From NCBI GenBank assembly GCA_018623155.1, contig JAAZVZ010000008.1, positions 1 to 64,000 of the forward strand: DNA of 64,000 nt, given 5' to 3'. Positions 21,201 to 30,890 of this stretch are shown here, in pieces. Source of the DNA: Glaciecola sp. GTDB taxonomy: Bacteria; Pseudomonadota; Gammaproteobacteria; Enterobacterales; Alteromonadaceae. The position numbers and the translations under genes were made by a program. The first letter of the stretch is position 1. Each line of letters begins with the position of its first letter. Under the pieces are notes generated by a model. That model saw nothing but the letters and a program-made list of their open reading frames with translations, was not told the DNA's origin and did no database searches.

Positions 21201-22585
21201 ACACTATGCTTAACCTATTCACTAACCACTATCTCATTTTCATATGGATCATCCTGCTCACCTTTGCTTGGTCTGTGATGCCACACCCTTTGCTTGTGAT
21301 TGGGATCAGTATCTTACCGATTGCGATATTAATGATGTTGCACTACCCATTTTTGATGGTGTTGTTGTTTGTCATTTTTTCGTTTTTTCGCATCCACGAA
21401 GTGATTCCACAACTCTATAATTTCAAAATCCCCTTATTGCTCTCTTTAGCCAGCTTTGCAACTCTTGGTTGGAATGTATTTTACAAACAGAGATTTACAT
21501 TATGGTGGCGGCCAGAACTGACTGGTTTAACAGCATTTTTTATCGCTGTCAGTATCGGGGTTGTCATGGCAAGTAATTTGCCAATCGCCATTCAGTATTA
21601 CTTAAATATTTTTATCAAAATCGCCATTATGTGTTTTGCCATTACATGGTTAACCACTCGCGAGACGGATTTTGCCTTTGCAGCAAAAGCGATCGTCTTT
21701 GCTGGGTGCATTGTCGGGATCAAAGCCCTTTATAACAAAGCCAATGGCATAGGGCTCGTTGAAGAAACGCGCGTCACAATTGGTCGCGTGTTCGGATCAG
21801 TACTCGGTGATCCAAATGATCTGTCATTAGTGCTCATGTTTCCTTCTGCTTTTGCTGTGGGTTTTATCCTGACAAAAGGACTGAGCTATCGCCTCAAAAT
21901 ATATGGCGTCATGAGTATCTGCATCTTGTTTTCAGCCATCCTGGCAACGCAAAGTCGAGGTGGGTTGTTAGGTATTTTGGCGGTCTTTGGTATTTTTGCT
22001 TACCGAAGAATCCAAAACAAACTGCTATTTTTGGGTGGTGGCGCTATCGCTGCCTTAATTTTATATCAAGTCGCTGGTATTTCAGGGCGTGTCTCTGGTG
22101 GTGCGGCTGAGGAAGGTATCGATGCTTCAGCCATGGGAAGGATTTATGCTTGGGAAGCCGCCATTGGCATGGCTAACGATAACCCGTTTACGGGAGTTGG
22201 CATTGATAATTTCTACTCGAATTACTTTTTTTATTCACCCCATTGGGATGGCGTAAATCACGCCGTTCACTCAACTTGGTTTGGCGTATTGGCAGAGACT
22301 GGGTATGTGGGACTTATTATCTTCGTCACTGTCATTGTGATGCTGGTTAAAACTAATTTACACACCCTACAGATTCTCGAATCTCATCCAAGTAAATTTT
22401 CCCCTGCGATTCATACCACAGCCGAAGCACTTTTGGCTGGTCTAGTGGGAACCCTTGCTGCCGGAACCTTTTTGACTTTTGGCTTTAGTTGGCCAATTTA
22501 TATCCTCGGGGCAATGACTATCAGTCTAGCGCATTGGACTGAGCAACAATTGTTACCTCACACTGTACAACAAAAGGATTATTAA
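21197..22585 (+). CDS. O-antigen ligase/polymerase (Wzy/WaaL-like)
   Basis: multi-TM, 'GRVFGSVLGDPNDLSLVLMF', 'TQSRGGLLGI', 'NPFTGVGIDNFYSNYFFYS...HAVHSTWFGVLAETGYVGLI'; SypL-like position. Confidence 0.85.
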   Translation: MNTMLNLFTNHYLIFIWIILLTFAWSVMPHPLLVIGISILPIAILMMLHYPFLMVLLFVIFSFFRIHEVIPQLYNFKIPLLLSLASFATLGWNVFYKQRFTLWWRPELTGLTAFFIAVSIGVVMASNLPIAIQYYLNIFIKIAIMCFAITWLTTRETDFAFAAKAIVFAGCIVGIKALYNKANGIGLVEETRVTIGRVFGSVLGDPNDLSLVLMFPSAFAVGFILTKGLSYRLKIYGVMSICILFSAILATQSRGGLLGILAVFGIFAYRRIQNKLLFLGGGAIAALILYQVAGISGRVSGGAAEEGIDASAMGRIYAWEAAIGMANDNPFTGVGIDNFYSNYFFYSPHWDGVNHAVHSTWFGVLAETGYVGLIIFVTVIVMLVKTNLHTLQILESHPSKFSPAIHTTAEALLAGLVGTLAAGTFLTFGFSWPIYILGAMTISLAHWTEQQLLPHTVQQKDY

Positions 22586-22587
22586 TC

Positions 22588-24531
22588 ATGCATCTTATTC
22601 GTTTGCTATCTCTAATCATTGCTGCAAGCTATAGCCTAAATATTAGTGCGACAACGGACCCCTCTTCTTGGCTATGGGTGGATTCATCATTAGATCCAAA
22701 TGTATCGACCACCCAAAATCATCAAGATCACTTTACCCGTATGGGCACCCCTTTGCGCCTATCCAATATCAATGACCAACTAGATGAATTTCTATTAGAT
22801 GGGTTTTATGCATTAGTGCCTGAAGGTCAACGTGTTGATCCCACGTTACTCGAAAATACGTTCAACAACATCGGAGTGAAAGATGACTTTGAAGGGACCG
22901 CTACGGTCAAAGTGGCTTTTTTAAACGAAGGAGCAGGATACAAAAACTCTCTTGGGTACTTTATTTATGAATCCAATAACCCACCTACATCATCCACCAT
23001 TGCGGATGTTGAACATGTATTGATCTTTCCTAACAGCTCTAGAGCCCGTTCTGGTGGTGAGTTAGTGCAAGGCGATCAAGTCGATTTAAAAATCACACTC
23101 CCTGCTGGATACAGTATCGGTTTTTTCATTGCCTCTAACAATTGGAACGGATGGTATGGTGGACAAAAAAACAATTTTCAGTTCGGACAACCCTTTTATA
23201 CTTTACCAGCATTAAACCCAAACGTTGGCTTAGGCAACAAGTATCATGTTTTGTTCAGAGATACTTTATCGGGTAGCGACGACATCAATGATATTGGCTT
23301 TTTTGCCTATGGATTTGAAGATATTAGAACCGATATGGGCGATAAAGATTTTAATGATCTTATTTTTAATGTTGAAGTCACCCCTTTAGCAGCCATTGCA
23401 GGGTTAGAAGATGTCATTAATGTGAAATCAGTCAAAGATACTGAACACAAAAAAGTCGGTAAAGTTGCGTTTGAAGATAACTGGCCCATGCAAGGGGATT
23501 ATGACTTTAATGATGCGGTTATTGCCTATGACGCAATAAAAGTGATTACCACTAAAGAAATTGAAAGCAACAATCAAATCACGCAAGAAGATGTATTAAA
23601 ATCTCTTACGATTGACTACAGTATTGAAGCGATTGGCGCAATTTTTCGCAATGGAATAGCTCTGTCCTTACCCAACGTTAAACTTGAAAACATTCAAACA
23701 TTAACCTTGCTGAAGACCGATAGTGCAGGACGTGAAGTCGCTCAATATCGATATGCAAACGGAGAATTTAACCTCAATGATGTTGCAATCAACGGCTTCA
23801 GTAATTACCCATACCCTCTTGCTCTAGAGACACAATCTGACCGTTTAGTCATTACATTATCCGAAAATCTCTTTGAAGAATTATCACATTATCAAGCTAT
23901 TAACCTAGCTGAATCTACACGCTGTATGTATCGAACAAGTATAGATAATGGTGTCTCTTGTCCAGCAGGCACCACAACCAACACCTGGCAGCTTGCTATT
24001 GAGTTTAAACATTCCGATGAGCAACAAGACGATTGGCTAAACAGTGCCAATGCTTTGAATGAAACCAACTATGATCACTTTATGTTTGCCAGCGAAAAAG
24101 GTAACCCTTCATATGAAATCTCTCACTTTCGTTTCGAGCGATATCAAGAAAGTTTTCCATGGTTTAATCAATGGTTAACGGGTAATCCATCATATAACCA
24201 TTTAACCGGACCGGGGCGATGCCTTGAAATTCATCTTTCTGAATTTTCTGGGACGGATTATTTTGAAGCGGAAGGGTCATATCGTGACGGACAGCTATTT
24301 GCAACACCGCTGTCTTATCAAGTTGACGCTAGCTTAGTGCGGCCATTTAACGTCACTGAAAAAGCGTTGCCATGGGTATTAGATTTACCTAGTAATTGGC
24401 ATCATCCGTTGGAGTCACAAGATATTGCAAAAGCATATCCAGATTTTATCAACTGGCTCAATGCACCTGAACAATATACTGAGTGGTATAAGCAAAATAT
24501 CAACTCTCAATTTATCTTCAATGCAGAATAA
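22588..24531 (+). CDS. secreted LruC-domain / DUF4114-type protein
   Basis: signal peptide; 'DMGDKDFNDLIFNVEVTP' and 'MQGDYDFNDAVIAYD' motifs typical of DUF4114/LruC families. Confidence 0.8.
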   Translation: MHLIRLLSLIIAASYSLNISATTDPSSWLWVDSSLDPNVSTTQNHQDHFTRMGTPLRLSNINDQLDEFLLDGFYALVPEGQRVDPTLLENTFNNIGVKDDFEGTATVKVAFLNEGAGYKNSLGYFIYESNNPPTSSTIADVEHVLIFPNSSRARSGGELVQGDQVDLKITLPAGYSIGFFIASNNWNGWYGGQKNNFQFGQPFYTLPALNPNVGLGNKYHVLFRDTLSGSDDINDIGFFAYGFEDIRTDMGDKDFNDLIFNVEVTPLAAIAGLEDVINVKSVKDTEHKKVGKVAFEDNWPMQGDYDFNDAVIAYDAIKVITTKEIESNNQITQEDVLKSLTIDYSIEAIGAIFRNGIALSLPNVKLENIQTLTLLKTDSAGREVAQYRYANGEFNLNDVAINGFSNYPYPLALETQSDRLVITLSENLFEELSHYQAINLAESTRCMYRTSIDNGVSCPAGTTTNTWQLAIEFKHSDEQQDDWLNSANALNETNYDHFMFASEKGNPSYEISHFRFERYQESFPWFNQWLTGNPSYNHLTGPGRCLEIHLSEFSGTDYFEAEGSYRDGQLFATPLSYQVDASLVRPFNVTEKALPWVLDLPSNWHHPLESQDIAKAYPDFINWLNAPEQYTEWYKQNINSQFIFNAE

Positions 24532-24542
24532 GGACTTTTCTC

Positions 24543-24965
24543 ATGCAAAAATCAATTTTCATTTCCTCTTGCTTATTTCTATTCGCGTGTGGCGGTTCAA
24601 ATAATTCTGGAATAGAACAAAATGTTTCAGCCCCTCCTGCACAGAGTCAACCAGCATTACAATCTACAACGGATACCATTGCTGCAGATGGACACACGTT
24701 TGCCATGTTCAAATCCCATGACATATCGTTCACCAATTCCAGTTCAAATTTAGTCACTGTGCAACTCATGGATGAAAACCAAACCATCTTAATTCAGACT
24801 TCCTTAACGCAAGGACAGAGTAAATCGTTAGCCATTCAGATCCCTGAAGGCAACGAGCAAACATACGTTTTATGGAGCGGTAGAAATAGTGCAGATAATT
24901 CTTTTGCAAGTGAAAAACATACTGCGGATATATCTCAAGTGATTGTATTTAATGGATTTAACTAA
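24543..24965 (+). CDS. small putative lipoprotein
   Basis: lipobox 'LFLFACGGSNNSG'; 140 aa; no recognised family. Confidence 0.65.
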   Translation: MQKSIFISSCLFLFACGGSNNSGIEQNVSAPPAQSQPALQSTTDTIAADGHTFAMFKSHDISFTNSSSNLVTVQLMDENQTILIQTSLTQGQSKSLAIQIPEGNEQTYVLWSGRNSADNSFASEKHTADISQVIVFNGFN

Positions 24966-24966
24966 T

Positions 24967-25956
24967 ATGAAAAATACTTTTGATGATACTTATGGAGAAG
25001 TAAAAGTACTTTTGCTCAGCGACTGCTCGCAATCGTTACAAAATATTGAGGCCACGTTAAAACAACTCAACTATCATGTCAGTGCATTTACCAATTGTGA
25101 GCAAGGCATAGCAGCACTAAGAGCAATGCCCGATATGTATTCACTCATCATTATTGACCTGCAAGAAAAAAATGAAAAGAGCATCGAAATGGTCAAGATG
25201 ATCAGAATGATGGAGGATCTACTTGAAGAAATATGGCGTCCTATTTTATTGACCGGTTCCGTCGAAAATAATAAGGATGACTTCATTAAAGGTCTTCAAG
25301 TGGGTGCAGATGCCTTCTTTTTAGCTCCTATGGATAAGGACCTAATTCAAGCTATGGTGAATGCCATTGTTAGAATGTTTTCGATGCGCAAAAAACAACT
25401 CAATAAATATCTTACCTTACAGCATGAATCGCTGACTGACGTATTAACAGGCCTTCCCAATCGCAGGCATTTTACCGAGATTCTCAAGAAAGCAATGACG
25501 GTCTCTCAGCGTCATCAGCGACCTTTGTGCGTGGCATACTTTGATTTGGATTTTTTTAAAAATATTAATGATACCTTTGGTCATGAGGCGGGAGATATGG
25601 TGCTCAAAGAAGTGTGCACAACGCTGAAATCCAACCTGCGTACTGAAGATTCGATTGGGCGTATGGGAGGCGAAGAGTTCTGCATCTGTATGCCGGATAC
25701 ATCTATGAAAGAAGCCAAAATACCCATCGAACGATACCGTATTGCAATTGAATCATTGCAGCTAAACTATGATGACAAGCCCATTCATGTTACTGCAAGT
25801 TTTGGGTTGACTCAGTTTAAGCCCTTTAAACATGATATCGCCTCATTATTAGCTCACTCAGATCACGCACTTTACGAATCCAAAACCAATGGTCGTAATC
25901 GTGTGACCGCCTTATCGTATGACTTTTTCCAGGGACAATCATGCAACAAGATGTAA
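24967..25956 (+). CDS. diguanylate cyclase: degenerate receiver + GGDEF domain
   Basis: 'LTDVLTGLPNRRHF...GRMGGEEFCICMPD' with RTED I-site 5 aa upstream of GGEEF; N-terminal REC-like domain with 'LIIIDLQEK'. Confidence 0.9.
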   Translation: MKNTFDDTYGEVKVLLLSDCSQSLQNIEATLKQLNYHVSAFTNCEQGIAALRAMPDMYSLIIIDLQEKNEKSIEMVKMIRMMEDLLEEIWRPILLTGSVENNKDDFIKGLQVGADAFFLAPMDKDLIQAMVNAIVRMFSMRKKQLNKYLTLQHESLTDVLTGLPNRRHFTEILKKAMTVSQRHQRPLCVAYFDLDFFKNINDTFGHEAGDMVLKEVCTTLKSNLRTEDSIGRMGGEEFCICMPDTSMKEAKIPIERYRIAIESLQLNYDDKPIHVTASFGLTQFKPFKHDIASLLAHSDHALYESKTNGRNRVTALSYDFFQGQSCNKM

Positions 25957-27059
25957 TTGTTTTTGGTGAAGACTGGGGTAAGTTACCTTCCAGTACGCAA
26001 CACTTGATTAAACATATCGCCAAAGATCGACGTGTGGTTTGGGTCAACTCTATTGGTTTGCGCAAACCCAGGGTAACTTGGCATGACCTGACTCGTCTCA
26101 TTCATAAGATCATTGCCAAGTGCCGCGCCAAATCTACACAACAAGATACTGTCATCCCAGATAATATGACAATTATCAACCCATTGACGATACCGGTTCC
26201 CAAGTGGTCTTTGACCAGAAAAATTTGTCAGATTATTCTCAAAAAACAAATCGTTCCTATCGTTGAACGTCTTCAATTGAATTCACCGATCTTATGGTTA
26301 TCACTGCCTACGGCAGTTGATATGATTGGACATCTAAATGAAGAAAAGGTGGTATATTATTGTGGTGACGATTTTTCTGGGCTATCTGGCGTTGAGCATG
26401 ATACGGTTTCTCAACGAGAAGAGGAACTATTGCATAAAGCTCACGTTATTTTCGTTTCCAGTCAAATACTAGCGGATAAATTAGCAAGCCCCAAAACCTT
26501 CATGATCCCTCATGGAGTCGATTATCAACTATTTTCAAACCCAACCGTTGCTTCTGAATTACTCCCTCAAGGCAAACCCATTGCAGGCTTTTATGGCAGT
26601 ATATCGGCGTGGCTAGACTTATCATTATTGCATGAAGTGATTGCCAAAATGCCAACATGGCATTTCGTTTTTGTTGGAAAAGTTGTCGTAGATGTGAGCG
26701 CGTTATCCCAATTCCCGAACGTCTTTTTTTATCCTGAAGTCGCACATAAGGAGTTACCAAGGTTTTCGCAACATTGGGACGTATCGATATTACCGTTTGT
26801 CGACAATGCCCAAATTAGAGCGTGTAACCCCCTGAAATTACGTGAATATTTGGCCGCAGGCACACCCATTATCAGCACAGATTTTCCCGCATTGGCTCCT
26901 TACCGAGAGGTGATTAATATCATTCACTCTCCACAAGAAATGTGCGAAGCATTAGATAAAACTTTACATACAGCGCCAATAAAGACACAACAAAAACTGG
27001 TGGAACGTGAAGACTGGTCGATAAAAGCTCTAGATGTAATGGAGATTTTGGCACAGTGA
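25941..27059 (+). CDS. glycosyltransferase (GT-B fold, SypN-like position)
   Basis: 'IPHGVDYQLFS', 'IAGFYGSISAWLDLSLLHEV', 'RACNPLKLREYLAAGTPIISTDFPAL'. Confidence 0.85.
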   Translation: MQQDVIVFGEDWGKLPSSTQHLIKHIAKDRRVVWVNSIGLRKPRVTWHDLTRLIHKIIAKCRAKSTQQDTVIPDNMTIINPLTIPVPKWSLTRKICQIILKKQIVPIVERLQLNSPILWLSLPTAVDMIGHLNEEKVVYYCGDDFSGLSGVEHDTVSQREEELLHKAHVIFVSSQILADKLASPKTFMIPHGVDYQLFSNPTVASELLPQGKPIAGFYGSISAWLDLSLLHEVIAKMPTWHFVFVGKVVVDVSALSQFPNVFFYPEVAHKELPRFSQHWDVSILPFVDNAQIRACNPLKLREYLAAGTPIISTDFPALAPYREVINIIHSPQEMCEALDKTLHTAPIKTQQKLVEREDWSIKALDVMEILAQ

Positions 27060-28510
27060 GTAATATTAGCTATCAATTATATACGCTGCTAGATGCTGGG
27101 TGGAGACACCGATATATTATCATTTTACCGATTTTATTATTTCCTGTGATCGGTTTTTCTATCGGTGTCTTCACAGCCAAAACATACACTGCACATACAA
27201 GCATGTTGATTCAAGAAACGTCCAAACTAAATCCTTTCTTGGAGGATTTTGCCGTATCGGCGATGCTCAAAGAGCGCTTATCAGCTTTACAAACCTTATT
27301 GCATAGTCGGCACATATTGCGTCAGGTGGCCATCGATCGTCAACTCATAACAGAAGAGACGAACAAAGTAGACCAAGAGAGGGTAATCAATCAACTGTCC
27401 AGTTCATTGAGAATGGAAATGTCCGGTAAAGATTTGATTCGAATTGAGTATTCAAGCTCTGATCCTAAAACTATCGTGCCGATACTGGATACCGTTTCAA
27501 ATCATTTTATTGAACAACTGTTAGCACCAGAGCGTTCTTCAATTAAGGATTCTTCAACGTTTCTATCAGAATTATTAACCAATCGCCAATTCGAACTTGA
27601 GGCGGCAGAAAATGCACTTGCCGCTTTCAAAAATCAGCATGCAGAACAGCTTCCAGAACTGCATTTGGGTAATGTGAGTCGTTTGGCACAGCTTAAGCAA
27701 ACTCTGTTTGAAAAAGAAGCTGAACTCGCCGGTGCTATCAAAACGCTCGGCACAATTGACCAACAATTATCAAAAACAAATCCTGTTGTTGCCAATCTAG
27801 AAGAGCGGATCATCCAACTTCAGAGCCAGCTTGCCCTACTAAAAGCTCGATATACCGATAATCATAGTCAGGTTCAGGGTGCCATGCGAGTATTAAATCG
27901 ACTCCAAGACGAACGCCTTGCCGCCTTGCAAAATCAGGATAATCAAATCGATGTCGATCAGCTATGGAGCATTGCCAGTCAATCTAAACGCAGTTCTGAT
28001 TCCCAACAACCTTTGTTGTTGATCGCGCAATTAGATCACCTACAACTTGCCCGAGGTAAAGTGAATGCGCTGACAGAAGAAACCAACAATCTTAGAACAA
28101 TGATCAACAAGCAGGCCCAAAGAACCTCTCAACTCGGTAAATTAGAAAAGCAACTCAATGAATTGCAGCGTGATTTAAAAGTGAAACGCAACCTTTATGA
28201 AGATTTGTTAGAACGTTATGAGCTCGCGCGTGTCACCGGTGCCTTGGGTTTTTTTGAAAAAGAGAAACGCATCAAAGTCATTGACTTACCCTTTACTCCC
28301 AGTGTACCCAACAATCCATCCGCCATCTTGTTTTTCATTGCAGGTATCGTGGGAGGGATAGTATTTGGTATTGGCTGTGCTATTTTTGCACACATAAATG
28401 ACCATACTATACGATACAAAAAACAGTTAGAGACAAAGTTGGGGCAAGAGGTATTAACTCGCATTCCACAGGTTGCTTCACAAGATTTGCGTGGAGGATT
28501 GCTTGAATAA
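27056..28510 (+). CDS. Wzz/GumC-type polysaccharide chain-length determinant (SypO-like position)
   Basis: N-terminal Wzz TM region, long coiled coil 'RQFELEAAENALAAFKNQHAEQLP', C-terminal TM; no fused kinase. Confidence 0.88.
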   Translation: MSNISYQLYTLLDAGWRHRYIIILPILLFPVIGFSIGVFTAKTYTAHTSMLIQETSKLNPFLEDFAVSAMLKERLSALQTLLHSRHILRQVAIDRQLITEETNKVDQERVINQLSSSLRMEMSGKDLIRIEYSSSDPKTIVPILDTVSNHFIEQLLAPERSSIKDSSTFLSELLTNRQFELEAAENALAAFKNQHAEQLPELHLGNVSRLAQLKQTLFEKEAELAGAIKTLGTIDQQLSKTNPVVANLEERIIQLQSQLALLKARYTDNHSQVQGAMRVLNRLQDERLAALQNQDNQIDVDQLWSIASQSKRSSDSQQPLLLIAQLDHLQLARGKVNALTEETNNLRTMINKQAQRTSQLGKLEKQLNELQRDLKVKRNLYEDLLERYELARVTGALGFFEKEKRIKVIDLPFTPSVPNNPSAILFFIAGIVGGIVFGIGCAIFAHINDHTIRYKKQLETKLGQEVLTRIPQVASQDLRGGLLE

Positions 28511-28526
28511 ATATTGTTGTTTCGCC

Positions 28527-30890
28527 ATGTTTACGGTTATTACCATATTACTATTCGGTGCTTATGCTTATGCTGAAGGCAAACATGTCTGGTATGTGAG
28601 TCAACATGACCTAACCAATACAACTTTAGAATTCAAAGGGATTAATCACACCGAGGAGCCTCAAATTGTCGTTGTTCGAATTGACGACAAAGACTCCCCT
28701 AACTTCGCTCAGCGCGTCAATTATGAACGCACTGTCGTACCAGGTAAATTTGTATTTCATCTCAGTACAAATGAGTTATACACCAGCAGTAAACGCAAAG
28801 TGAAGCCGACTGATATCCAAAGAATTTATATCTTCGCAGGAAAATCTGATGCCAATATTGAATTTCAGGCGACCACGCTTAAAGAGAGAACAATCTTACC
28901 TGAACATCTTGTTGCATGGGATTTTGGTGACCACAATAGTAAAATATGGCCCGGTTTTGAACGCATAACTCCAGATCACCCAGCCCTGACTGGGACACTC
29001 ACCTCGCTACAGCGAGATCGACACAATGGCATCAACGACGGACTCATTAGTGACGGGATCAAAGGAATCAATGCCATAACCCTACCAATCAAGGCAGGCC
29101 GCTATCGTCTTCATTTGTGGCTTGAAGATATGGGAGACTGGGAATATGCTCCACATTTTTTAGAACGGACTATCACCTTTAATCACCGTCGCCTTGAACA
29201 TTTTTACGACACCCCTGAGTCTTGGCAGAATCACCGCTATTTGAGACAACCCATCTATTCCAACAAACCTGATGTGTTTGATGATATCGTCATGCCGTTT
29301 TATGGACATCGCTCTTATACAATCGAAACGGACAGCTCTGATAATGTATTGACACTCAATGGTGATCGCCTTTCTGCCCAATATCTTTCTGCATTACTGA
29401 TCGAACCATTGGGTGATGACAATACAATCCGTCATGTGACTGACCAACAAGCGTTATGGTGGAGACAAAATTGGCCCATTTCAGAGGCACTTCACATCCC
29501 AATGCCAACTCAGGAGCTTTCATCAAATATCACCATTGTGATGGCAAAAGATGAGCAACAACACTTAGCCTTTACGCAGGACTTTGCTACGGATTTTAGT
29601 ATATTTAATGTGATCGCAAAGCGCGAAAAGCAAAACTCAAGTTCACAACCTCCTATCCCAATTATTACCCAAAGAAATGTGCAATGGCAGCTTAGACGAA
29701 AATCTCTACAAGGGAATTTACTGCATTTTTCCGCACAACGACTCAGCAACGAATCGACATCTGAGAATCCAACACTTCCCGGCATTAGTACCCTTTCACT
29801 GTTCACCAAACCGAACACCCCAGCTGGAACATACCACTATGAAGTCGTTGTAAAGACACATGGGCAACGTCGCTCAGTGCCTTTAGAGGTCCATGTTTTA
29901 GACATGACACTGCCAAAATTAACGACCAGTATTGGCGTGTATCTTGAACCGCCTTATCACCGTTCATGGTTTACATCTCTTGCCCACAGTCGTGCCTATC
30001 AATGTGATCTAGACAGACTAAAACAGTTTGGTTTAAATGCACTTTCTCCTGGATTACCGACTCCCTACAATGCATCAAGCACCAAAGCATTTATAGAACG
30101 AATAAGAGAGGTTATGGCCGTGGGGATGCACGCCACGATCCTTGCATACGCGCCCTATAAACGCTTAGTTGCACAAATGGGGATAACCAATGCCGTGGCG
30201 CAAATCAAAAAAGTTGATGCATTAGTACGTTCTGAATTTCCTGATATTACGTTGTACTGGTCTATCGCAGACGAACCAAGCAACGCTGCAAGCACACCCT
30301 TCACTGCCACCCATAATGAGTTAGAGAATGTCACTGCTGGGCATTTTAACGCGCCAGAAGATACCAAGTGGTTTCATTCGGTAGCCGCTAAATTCGTTAA
30401 CCCTTCAGTGCAGTTAAAGACAAAAGATTATCATGCGATGGCAAAAGAAGATTCAACAATATATTTATACAATATAGAACAGTACCGACATGCCGCGGGA
30501 TTAGCTACTTGGTACTGGCAAACCGACGGTTATTTGCAATGGCATGCCCGCATGCCAGGTGCTTACCCATTTTCACCTGTCGATGCTCGGGAAGATGACG
30601 TATTTTTCATCTATCCATCGGCAGAATTATGCTCTGCAACACCTGATATAGATTGGACTTTACTCGCTATCAGTCAAGGAATATCTGATCAGAGATGGTT
30701 GCAATGGTTAGTTACAACCGCTGAACACAACAAGAACGCCGATCAATTAGTGGCATCAATACAATCTATTATTCAGAAACAACAATCACCGCTCAATGTC
30801 GACATAGACACACTTAACCAGTGGCTTATCAAAATAAAACAATTAGCTCATACAATTCATTTGGAGGCATCGCATGGAAGCGACTCTTAG
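28527..30890 (+). CDS. secreted protein with DUF4091-like C-terminal domain (putative glycoside hydrolase-like)
   Basis: signal peptide 'MFTVITILLFGAYAYAEG'; 'PDITLYWSIADEPSNA', 'GLATWYWQTDGYLQWHARMPGAYPFSPVDAREDDVFFIYPSAEL' resembling the DUF4091 C-terminal signature. Confidence 0.6.
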   Translation: MFTVITILLFGAYAYAEGKHVWYVSQHDLTNTTLEFKGINHTEEPQIVVVRIDDKDSPNFAQRVNYERTVVPGKFVFHLSTNELYTSSKRKVKPTDIQRIYIFAGKSDANIEFQATTLKERTILPEHLVAWDFGDHNSKIWPGFERITPDHPALTGTLTSLQRDRHNGINDGLISDGIKGINAITLPIKAGRYRLHLWLEDMGDWEYAPHFLERTITFNHRRLEHFYDTPESWQNHRYLRQPIYSNKPDVFDDIVMPFYGHRSYTIETDSSDNVLTLNGDRLSAQYLSALLIEPLGDDNTIRHVTDQQALWWRQNWPISEALHIPMPTQELSSNITIVMAKDEQQHLAFTQDFATDFSIFNVIAKREKQNSSSQPPIPIITQRNVQWQLRRKSLQGNLLHFSAQRLSNESTSENPTLPGISTLSLFTKPNTPAGTYHYEVVVKTHGQRRSVPLEVHVLDMTLPKLTTSIGVYLEPPYHRSWFTSLAHSRAYQCDLDRLKQFGLNALSPGLPTPYNASSTKAFIERIREVMAVGMHATILAYAPYKRLVAQMGITNAVAQIKKVDALVRSEFPDITLYWSIADEPSNAASTPFTATHNELENVTAGHFNAPEDTKWFHSVAAKFVNPSVQLKTKDYHAMAKEDSTIYLYNIEQYRHAAGLATWYWQTDGYLQWHARMPGAYPFSPVDAREDDVFFIYPSAELCSATPDIDWTLLAISQGISDQRWLQWLVTTAEHNKNADQLVASIQSIIQKQQSPLNVDIDTLNQWLIKIKQLAHTIHLEASHGSDS

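Noticed and set aside
22080-22130. GGT-rich stretch in the Wzy-like gene as a repeat
   Set aside because: Just codons of a Gly/Ser/Ala-rich loop (GRVSGGAAEEG); no tandem repeat structure.
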